Below, in pieces: positions 58,041-64,000 of a stretch of DNA of 64,000 bases (its first letter is position 1; each line of letters starts with the position of its first letter). The notes under the pieces are model-generated. The model was not told the origin of the DNA, ran no database searches, and saw only the letters and a list, made by a program, of their open reading frames with translations. Location: contig NZ_CP077683.1 in the NCBI RefSeq assembly GCF_019063845.1, positions 2,604,001 through 2,668,000 of the forward strand. Reading direction: 5' to 3'. The stretch is from Geomonas subterranea (GTDB lineage: Bacteria; Desulfobacterota; Desulfuromonadia; Geobacterales; Geobacteraceae). The translations under genes and the position numbers were made by a program.

Positions 58041-59208
58041 AAGCCTTTGTGATATCAAGCTGCCGGAAGTACTCCTCCCGGCAGAAATTTTCCACATCGA
58101 CCATGGCGGCGAAGGCCTCGCCGAACCCTTGCCGCCCCAGCGTGAAGACGCCGTGGCCGTAGACGATGGCGGAACCGCTGGCGCCGATCACGGGGGGCAC
58201 GCGCTTGGCGAGTCCGCCGGCCCCGATCTCGCCGGCGACCACCGGGGTTCCCCCCAGATCCCGCACGTGGGGGCACTCCTTCCAGCAGTCCTTGATGGCG
58301 CACTCCCGCTTGCGATCGCAAAGCATGCTCATCACCACGGAAAACTTCGGATGGCCGTGCAGGATGACGCGGGCGCCGGTCTGCTCGTAGATCTTCCGGT
58401 GCGCCAGAAGCTCGCTGGAGGCGGTGATCCCGGTGGTGGACGAGTTGTCGGCCGGAACCGGGTCGATGCACCCTTTCAGCTCGTCCAGGCTCGCGGCGGT
58501 CTGGGAGATGTAGATCAACTCACCCGCCGACACCGAGATGTTGCCAAAGAAGGAATCCACCAGCCCGCGCTCCACGGTGTAGCGCCCCACCCGCTCGATC
58601 TCGGCAAGGATGCCGTTCTTGTCCAGGGAGAGGGCACCCGCGAAATCCAGCCCCTCGGCGAAGAGCGGCCTCAGCCATTGCCGCCGGAAGGCCTCGAAGG
58701 CTTCACGCTCCCCCGGCAGGCGGAAGCCGTCGGCAAGCAGATCCTGCAGGTATTTCACGAAGGTGGAATGGAACACCGAGGAGTAGTTGATGAAGGCCTG
58801 CTCCACGGTGATGGCGCCGACGGCGACGATCCCGATCCCTTCGACGATGACCCCTTTCCTGTTGCCCAGGAGCCTGGCCAGGACGGGGGCGGGGTCGCCT
58901 GCGAGATCTTTTTTACGCAGGAAGGGGATGTCGTGCAGGAAGGTCCGCGTCTCGGTGTCCTGGGGGACGATGCACTCCTCCCCCTCCCCGGCCCGGGCGA
59001 TCAGGAAGTCCGCGAAGGGAAGCGACGGGCGCGCGGCCACCAGAGCGAGGGAGTTCAGACGCGACAGCGTCCCCCCCGCCAGTGCGGCCAGGTCGGGGGC
59101 GCCTGCCGTGATGAGCGCGTCGTCCTGCGCCGCGAAGGCGATGCCGTCGGCACAGGCCGAGCGGTCGGCAAGAAGTTTGCCGGTATATTTACTGATCTGG
59201 TCTCGCAT
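58039..59208 (-). CDS. Class II aldolase/adducin-like protein with degenerate N-terminal half
   Basis: 389 residues. The C-terminal domain (~190-389) has class II aldolase features: GNISVSAG, SSELLAHRKIY, zinc His pair in ILHGHPKFSVV and a third His in IVYGHGVFTLG. The N-terminal half has a matching tail VEGIGIVAVGAITVEQAF without the His ligands, suggesting a degenerate duplicate. It follows the AOR gene by 31 bp on the same strand and is probably its operon partner, acting on or producing an aldehyde; substrate unknown. Confidence 0.82.
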   Translation of the reverse strand: MRDQISKYTGKLLADRSACADGIAFAAQDDALITAGAPDLAALAGGTLSRLNSLALVAARPSLPFADFLIARAGEGEECIVPQDTETRTFLHDIPFLRKKDLAGDPAPVLARLLGNRKGVIVEGIGIVAVGAITVEQAFINYSSVFHSTFVKYLQDLLADGFRLPGEREAFEAFRRQWLRPLFAEGLDFAGALSLDKNGILAEIERVGRYTVERGLVDSFFGNISVSAGELIYISQTAASLDELKGCIDPVPADNSSTTGITASSELLAHRKIYEQTGARVILHGHPKFSVVMSMLCDRKRECAIKDCWKECPHVRDLGGTPVVAGEIGAGGLAKRVPPVIGASGSAIVYGHGVFTLGRQGFGEAFAAMVDVENFCREEYFRQLDITKA

Positions 59209-59239
59209 ATCTCACAGCTTCATGTTTGTGGTGGCACGT

Positions 59240-60979
59240 TCAGGGCAGCTCGCCGAGGAGGTCGCGGTCACCGAAACCTCCGTCCTCGTCGAGTCCGCGG
59301 ATACGGTAGTACTTCTGCAGCTCCTCGTCGAAACGGGCGCGGTCGATGGGGGGGACGTCGATCCCCTCGCCGGCGCTTCCCGCCTCCTCGAAGAACCGGC
59401 GCGGCAGCGTGTCGTGACTGCGGTCGAAACCGTTGCCGCAGTTGTAGAAGCGCTCGGTGAGGTAGATCCGCTCGCCGATCGCCTTGAGCGACTCCGGGCC
59501 GTACTCCACGCCGGTCACCGCGGAGAGGAGCTCGCCGTACTCCTCGAGGGTCGCGCCGAAGAAGGCGAACTTGCAGGCGACCAGCGAGTCTACCGCCGCG
59601 TTGACGTCCTCCGCGATCTTGATGATCCTCGCCTTCCCCGAGAAGGAGAAGCGGTCGGTGGGGACCGGCTTTCTCAGTATCTCGTGCGAGATGGGATACG
59701 CGCGCAGATGACAGCCGCCGCGGTTCGAGGTGACATAGGCGAGCGCCATGCCGTAGGCGCCGCGCGGGTCGTAGGCGGGAAGCTCTAGGGACTTGACGCT
59801 CATGGACAGCTCCGGCTTCCCCAAGACCTCGCCGACGCGACGCGAACCGAGGCTCAGGAGCTCCCCCTGGTCGTGCCGGTAGGCGATGTCGGCGAGCAGG
59901 CTCGCCACTTCGGCCGCATCCGGAAAACGTCCGCGCGCCTCGCCGAAGGCCGACAGGGTGGCCGCGGCGGAGATGGTGTCCAGGCCGAGCTCGTTGCACA
60001 TCGTGTTGGCCCTGACGATGGCATGCAGGTCGGAGATGCCGTTCAACGCGCCGAAATGATTCACCGTTTCGTATTCCGGCAGCGGCTCGCCGGCGGCGCT
60101 CGCTTTCTTGCACTGGATGGGGCAGCCGTAGCACCCCTCCTTCCTTGCGCCGCACTCCTTGCGGATGGCCGGACCGGAGTAGTTGCCGGATCCGGCGAAG
60201 AAGGTGGAGCGGAAGTTCTCGGTGGGAGCCATGCGCCGCTGCGCCATCAGGTCGACCAGGGCCGGTGTGCCGTACTCGGCGATGCCCAACTCGCCGAAGA
60301 TGACCGGCGAGGCCAGGAAAAGGCGCATGACATCGGCGCGGGCGGCATCGAAGCGCTCCCTGTCGGCGATGCCGGTCACGCCGTCACCCTGTGCCGTGAC
60401 CGCTTTCAGCCCCTTGGCCCCCATGACGGCACCGAGGCCGCCGCGGCCGATCGAGTTCCCCTCCCCCATCATGATGTTGGCGAAGAGGACGCCGTTCTCG
60501 CCGGCGGGGCCTATGGCCGTCACGGAACCCCGCTCCTTCAGTGCCGCCACCGTCTCCTTCACCCCCTTGCCCCACAGCGACTGGGCCGGATGCAGTTCAT
60601 CACGTACCGGGTCAATGCAAAGAACGACCGGGTGGGGGCTCTTTCCGGTGATGAAGAGTGCGTCGAGGCCGGCCGCCTTGAGGCGCCACGCGAAGCGCCC
60701 CCCCGCCGAGCAGTCGTAGATGGTGCCGGTGAGCGGCGATCGCGAAACGCAGGCGAGGCGCGCAGCCGTAGGGGAATTGGTGCCGCACAGGGGGCCTACC
60801 GCGAAGATGAGCGGCATGTCAGGCTCGAAGGGGCCGAGGCGGAAGTAGTCACGCATCAGCCGGACGCCAAGCCCGCGCCCCCCCAGGTAGGCGTGCAGAA
60901 TCTCTGAGGGGATCTCCCTGCGTTCGCAGGTGCCACGGGTGAGATCAACATGCAGCAACTTTCCGGTCCAGCCGAACAT
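59240..60979 (-). CDS. aor: Aldehyde:ferredoxin oxidoreductase (tungsten/AOR family)
   Basis: 579 residues. N-terminal domain FGWTGKLLHVDLTRG, YLGGRGLGVRLM; tungstopterin region RGGLGAVMGAKGLKAV; [4Fe-4S] Cys in GCYGCPIQC and DSLVACKFAF. Oxidises aldehydes to acids (or the reverse) with ferredoxin. GAGG precedes ATG. No ferredoxin, MoaD-like or cofactor genes are adjacent, so the electron partner is elsewhere. Confidence 0.93.
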   Translation of the reverse strand: MFGWTGKLLHVDLTRGTCERREIPSEILHAYLGGRGLGVRLMRDYFRLGPFEPDMPLIFAVGPLCGTNSPTAARLACVSRSPLTGTIYDCSAGGRFAWRLKAAGLDALFITGKSPHPVVLCIDPVRDELHPAQSLWGKGVKETVAALKERGSVTAIGPAGENGVLFANIMMGEGNSIGRGGLGAVMGAKGLKAVTAQGDGVTGIADRERFDAARADVMRLFLASPVIFGELGIAEYGTPALVDLMAQRRMAPTENFRSTFFAGSGNYSGPAIRKECGARKEGCYGCPIQCKKASAAGEPLPEYETVNHFGALNGISDLHAIVRANTMCNELGLDTISAAATLSAFGEARGRFPDAAEVASLLADIAYRHDQGELLSLGSRRVGEVLGKPELSMSVKSLELPAYDPRGAYGMALAYVTSNRGGCHLRAYPISHEILRKPVPTDRFSFSGKARIIKIAEDVNAAVDSLVACKFAFFGATLEEYGELLSAVTGVEYGPESLKAIGERIYLTERFYNCGNGFDRSHDTLPRRFFEEAGSAGEGIDVPPIDRARFDEELQKYYRIRGLDEDGGFGDRDLLGELP

Positions 60980-60999
60980 AAAAACCTCAAGAATTCAAA

Positions 61000-61125
61000 A
61001 AGCTCACCACAGAGGGCACGGAGGTCCACGGAGGTCTCAGAGGAAAGGCTGCTTCAGGAAAATGACAAATCCTCTGTGACCGCCTTGGCTTTTCCTTTGT
61101 GTCCTCTGTGCTCCGCCTTTGTCCC
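61000..61125. repeat. Inverted repeat of CACAGAGG units
   Basis: Left part CACCACAGAGGGCACGGAGG ... CACGGAGG, right part CCTTTGTGTCCTCTGTGCTCC; central ATCCTCTGTGACCGCC. Lies upstream of AOR and downstream of manC (minus strand). Related to 31680-31795. Confidence 0.7.
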
Positions 61126-61135
61126 TTTACTATTT

Positions 61136-62209
61136 TTAAAGCAGTTCCTGCTTCCCCTGCCGCTCCAGTTCCTCGACCACTTTCTTCACGTCCTGCGCGG
61201 CCGCTTTCGAGCAGACGAGCAGGGCATCGGGGGTGTCCACGACGATCAGGTCGCTGACGCCGACAAAGGCTACCACTTTACCGTTGCCATAGGCAAGACA
61301 CTCCTTGGCTCCTACCGACACGGCACCCGTCGAGTTGATGACCACGTGCCCCGCCGCGTCCGCCTCCATCACCTCGGGAAGGGCGCTCCAGGAGCCTACG
61401 TCGCTCCAGCCGAAGGAGGCGGGAATGACCTGCACGTCCCGCGCCTTCTCCATGACGCCGAAGTCGATCGACTCCCCCTTGATGCCGCCATAGATCTCGG
61501 CTACCTGAGGGTTCAGACCGGAAAGGTCCCAGACGTCGGTCTCGAAGCTGAGCTTTGCCAGGGCCTGGGAGAGTTCCGGCATGTGCAACGCGATCTGGTC
61601 CAGTATCGCGCGGGCGGACCAGACGAACATGCCGCTGTTCCAGTAGAAGCGCCCGGACGCGAGGAACTCCATCGCACGCTCCAGGTTCGGCTTTTCCACG
61701 AAGCGCTTTACCGGTGCCGCGCCTGACTCCGCATGCTGGCAGGCCTCGATGTAGCCATAGCCGGTCTCCGGCCGCGTCGGGGTGATTCCCAGCGTCACCA
61801 GCGCGCCGCTCACCGCGACCGAACGCGCGGCAGCCAGGGTGGCACGGAAGGTCTCCTCGTCGACGATGTAGTGGTCGGCGGGGAGCACCACCATGATCCC
61901 GTCGGGATCGAAACGGGCGATGACGGAGGCGGCAAGGCCGATGGCAGGCGCCGTGTTGCGCCCCACCGGCTCCTCGATCACGTCGACCGGGACCCCGTCG
62001 ATGTAGGCCAGCTGGGCCCTGGTCTCCGCGGCCTGCAGCGCGTTGGTGACCACCATTACCCGCTTGGGGGCGAGCGGCAGGACGCGCTCCACAGTCCTTT
62101 GCAGCATGGACTTGCCGCCGAAAACGGACATGAGCTGCTTCGGGGTGCTCTTGCGGGACAGCGGCCAGAACCTGGTGCCGGAGCCGCCCGCGAGGATGAC
62201 GATGTACAT
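61136..62209 (-). CDS. manC: Mannose-1-phosphate guanylyltransferase
   Basis: 357 residues: single nucleotidyltransferase domain, without the fused isomerase domain of bifunctional ManC/AlgA. Signature ILAGGSGTRFWPLSRKSTPKQ-type N-terminus, VVLPADHYIVDEE, EKPNLERAMEFL, and FGWSDVGSWSAL. Makes GDP-mannose. ATG 62209 follows GGAGGAA. The matching PMI-type cupin is two genes upstream at 63419, with nhaA between. Confidence 0.94.
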   Translation of the reverse strand: MYIVILAGGSGTRFWPLSRKSTPKQLMSVFGGKSMLQRTVERVLPLAPKRVMVVTNALQAAETRAQLAYIDGVPVDVIEEPVGRNTAPAIGLAASVIARFDPDGIMVVLPADHYIVDEETFRATLAAARSVAVSGALVTLGITPTRPETGYGYIEACQHAESGAAPVKRFVEKPNLERAMEFLASGRFYWNSGMFVWSARAILDQIALHMPELSQALAKLSFETDVWDLSGLNPQVAEIYGGIKGESIDFGVMEKARDVQVIPASFGWSDVGSWSALPEVMEADAAGHVVINSTGAVSVGAKECLAYGNGKVVAFVGVSDLIVVDTPDALLVCSKAAAQDVKKVVEELERQGKQELL

Positions 62210-62266
62210 GGTTTCCTCCAGCTGTAAGAGATCCCCCTGCCCAAAGGAGGGGAGAAACAAGAAAAC

Positions 62267-63418
62267 TTAGGCGCAGCCCCGCGTGAGCCTGCGCATCTTC
62301 ATCACCAGGGCCGCGGGCACGAAGGCAAAAAGACTCAACATGGCTCCCATCTTGGCCGACGAACCGGCTTCCGAGCCAGGGAATGCCTCTCCGGCTACAA
62401 ACAGGGCCACGGTGAAACCGATCCCGGCGACGAGGCCGGTTGCGAACAGCTCGCGCAGCCCCACCCCGATGGGGAGCGGGAAGCCGAGCTTGCTTCCCAT
62501 GAGCCCGAACAGCACGATGCCGATCATCTTGCCGCAGATCAGGGACGCCAGTACCAGCCACGTGGCGGGGCCGACCGAGCCGAGGGCGACGCCGGCGTTC
62601 ACCAGCCCGAAAACGAAAAGCCCGATATCGACGAACAGCTTCCAGTCGTGCTCGAACCGGGAGAGCGGCGTCAGGTCGTCAGGGTCGATGTCGAACATGT
62701 GGCGCTTCTCCACCGGCGGGTGCGGCAGGAACGGGACCACGAGGGCCAGCGCCAGGGCCGGGTGCAGGTGGGCTTCATGCAACCCCAACCAGCTCAGAGC
62801 CCCCCCGAAAATGAGGTAGGGCCAGTAGTTATTCACCCTGCAGTGCCGCAGCAGGTAGCAAAGGGCCAGCGCGGCGCCGCAAAGAAGCAGCCATTGAGGC
62901 TGCACCGGGGCAAGCGGGTCGCCGTAGAAAAGCGCTATGATGACCAGCCCCACCGCGTCGTCGGCAATCGCCAGAAGCAGCAGGAAGGAGATGGCCGGGT
63001 GTCCCTTCCCGAAGATGAACCGCGCGGCGAGCCAGGCCAGCGCGATGTCGGTCGCAGTCGGAATCCCCCACCCACGGTTCAGGGCAGGAGTGCCGAATGC
63101 GGCATTCAGGAGCAGATAGAGCACGACCGGCCCAAGTATCCCGCCGACCGTGGCCAGCAGCGGGTTGACGGCACGCCGCAACGGGTGCAGATCGCCCCCC
63201 GGCAGGCAGCTTTGGGTTATCTCCACGGCGGCGATGCCGAAGAAGAACGCCATGAAGATGTCGTTGGTGACGAAGTGAATAGAAAGACCCGCTAAAAGCG
63301 GGTCGTGCAGGAAGTGGTGGTACTGCCCGGGGGCGAGGTTCGCCCAGACCAGCGCGGCGATGACGCCCGCCGCCAGCGGGACGGAGAATTCCCTGAGCAG
63401 GCTTAGTTGTTTATGCAT
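62267..63418 (-). CDS. nhaA: Na+/H+ antiporter NhaA
   Basis: 383 residues, about 12 membrane helices. Core ion-site motif FLLLLAIADDAVGLVIIALF with the essential Asp pair, plus GWGIPTATDIALAWLAA. Exchanges sodium for protons. Starts immediately after the cupin stop codon, so probably co-translated; the ribosome site would lie inside that gene. Confidence 0.95.
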   Translation of the reverse strand: MHKQLSLLREFSVPLAAGVIAALVWANLAPGQYHHFLHDPLLAGLSIHFVTNDIFMAFFFGIAAVEITQSCLPGGDLHPLRRAVNPLLATVGGILGPVVLYLLLNAAFGTPALNRGWGIPTATDIALAWLAARFIFGKGHPAISFLLLLAIADDAVGLVIIALFYGDPLAPVQPQWLLLCGAALALCYLLRHCRVNNYWPYLIFGGALSWLGLHEAHLHPALALALVVPFLPHPPVEKRHMFDIDPDDLTPLSRFEHDWKLFVDIGLFVFGLVNAGVALGSVGPATWLVLASLICGKMIGIVLFGLMGSKLGFPLPIGVGLRELFATGLVAGIGFTVALFVAGEAFPGSEAGSSAKMGAMLSLFAFVPAALVMKMRRLTRGCA

Positions 63419-63811
63419 TTATACGATGGGCTCCACGGCCGCCTCGACGGCGCTCTCCGCACCAGGAGCCTCGACACGGTGGTAGTCGTCCTGGAAGCGG
63501 ACGATGTCGTCCTCGCCCAGGTACTCGCCGCTTTGCACCTCGATGATCACCAGCGGTATCACGCCGGGGTTCTCCAGTCGATGGGTCGACCCGATCGGGA
63601 TGAAGGTGGACTCGTTGATGTTGATGATCTTCACAGTCTCGCCACAGGTGACCTTGGCCGTGCCGGAAACCACGATCCAGTGTTCGCTGCGGTGATGGTG
63701 CATCTGCAGCGAAAGTCGCTGGCCCGGCAGCACCTCGATGCGCTTGATCTTGTAGCCGTTATGCTCGTCCAGGACCGTGTATGTTCCCCAGGGACGCTCT
63801 CCGCGTTCCAT
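63419..63811 (-). CDS. Stand-alone mannose-6-phosphate isomerase type II cupin
   Basis: 130 residues, equal to the C-terminal cupin of bifunctional ManC/Alg[21 protein letters not shown], metal His in [17 protein letters not shown], and [14 protein letters not shown]. Expected to interconvert fructose-6-P and mannose-6-P, supplying manC. CGGAGG precedes ATG. First gene of the cupin-nhaA-manC run. Confidence 0.9.
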   Translation of the reverse strand: MERGERPWGTYTVLDEHNGYKIKRIEVLPGQRLSLQMHHHRSEHWIVVSGTAKVTCGETVKIININESTFIPIGSTHRLENPGVIPLVIIEVQSGEYLGEDDIVRFQDDYHRVEAPGAESAVEAAVEPIV

Positions 63812-63852
63812 GATGTCCTCCGTGTTGTTGTAGATACCGTTACACGACTAGT

Positions 63853-63900
63853 TCCCCCGCCCCTTGCGGGAGGGGGTTAGGGGGTGGGGGCAGGTGCCAC
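63853..63900. repeat. C/G-rich intergenic repeat, copy of 3547-3680 element
   Basis: CCCCCGCCCCTTGCGGGAGG, GGGTTAGGG and GGTGCCAC as at 3576-3630. Confidence 0.6.
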
Positions 63901-63946
63901 AACGTCGCTGATGCCGGCTCCCCCAGCCCCCTGGGGGGCGGTCGCT

Positions 63947-63970
63947 GTAGGGGCGAATAATCATTCGCCC
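63947..63970. repeat. Truncated copy of the GGGGCGAATAAT palindrome
   Basis: GTAGGGGCGAATAATCATTC then GCCC; lacks the final CTAC and has one substitution relative to 29164-29191. Confidence 0.75.
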
Positions 63971-64000
63971 GGTTTCGGAATTATGCCGGCCTCAACTCCA

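Overview
The window is GC-rich chromosomal DNA with densely packed genes from an anaerobic, respiring, flagellated deltaproteobacterium. The best fit is Geobacterales (Geobacter / Citrifermentans / Geomonas type). The evidence is a fused-order frdC-frdA-frdB operon, a two-iron superoxide reductase plus rubrerythrin, a tungsten-type aldehyde:ferredoxin oxidoreductase, many PAS/HAMP sensor kinases and an HD-GYP protein, together with intergenic REP-like and inverted repeats. The genus call is inference; no rRNA, tRNA, CRISPR array, prophage or transposase was seen.

Layout. 1-9.7 kb: 3' part of an O-acetylhomoserine sulfhydrylase gene, YchJ/Dabb small proteins, a periplasmic protein, desulfoferrodoxin, a translationally coupled HEAT-repeat/HD-GYP pair, an Nramp metal transporter with a UspA protein, and two tiny cysteine proteins. 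9.9-19.3 kb: DEAD-box helicase, a Tyr/Arg-rich secreted protein divergent from a BaeSR-like two-component system, a chemoreceptor with a sigma-28-like promoter, a CBS-CBS-ACT protein, and metF. 19.5-28.4 kb: a YbiT-type ABC-F gene and then a five-gene, mostly overlapping minus-strand operon (polyprenyl-phosphate glycosyltransferase, NDP-hexose 2,3-dehydratase, sugar aminotransferase, methyltransferase, TMTC-like membrane/TPR protein). This operon is bracketed by two direct ~120-bp repeats. 28.5-38.5 kb: MarC, quinone oxidoreductase, a lipoprotein, then yebC-ruvC-ruvA, a transglutaminase and a hybrid kinase, then ruvB and a Hda/DnaA-like ATPase. 38.7-49.1 kb: Uup, two lipoproteins, trpB, trmL, cupin, ExoD, rubrerythrin, an alpha/beta hydrolase and a PAS kinase. 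49.2-57.9 kb: frdCAB, tgt, a c-type cytochrome, mazG, ogt and murJ. 58.0-64 kb: a class II aldolase-like protein with a tungsten AOR, then manC, nhaA and a phosphomannose-isomerase-type cupin.

Most genes are core metabolism, repair and signalling. The parts that stand out are the deoxy-aminosugar glycosylation operon and its flanking repeats, a cluster of DnaA-box-like sequences between mazG and ogt, terminator-like hairpins just ahead of the start codons of two RNA/ribosome-associated genes (ABC-F and DEAD-box), and a 40-residue protein made almost entirely of two CxxCxGxG knuckles.

Start codons were chosen by Shine-Dalgarno spacing and protein family. Functional calls come from reading motifs, not from database searches.
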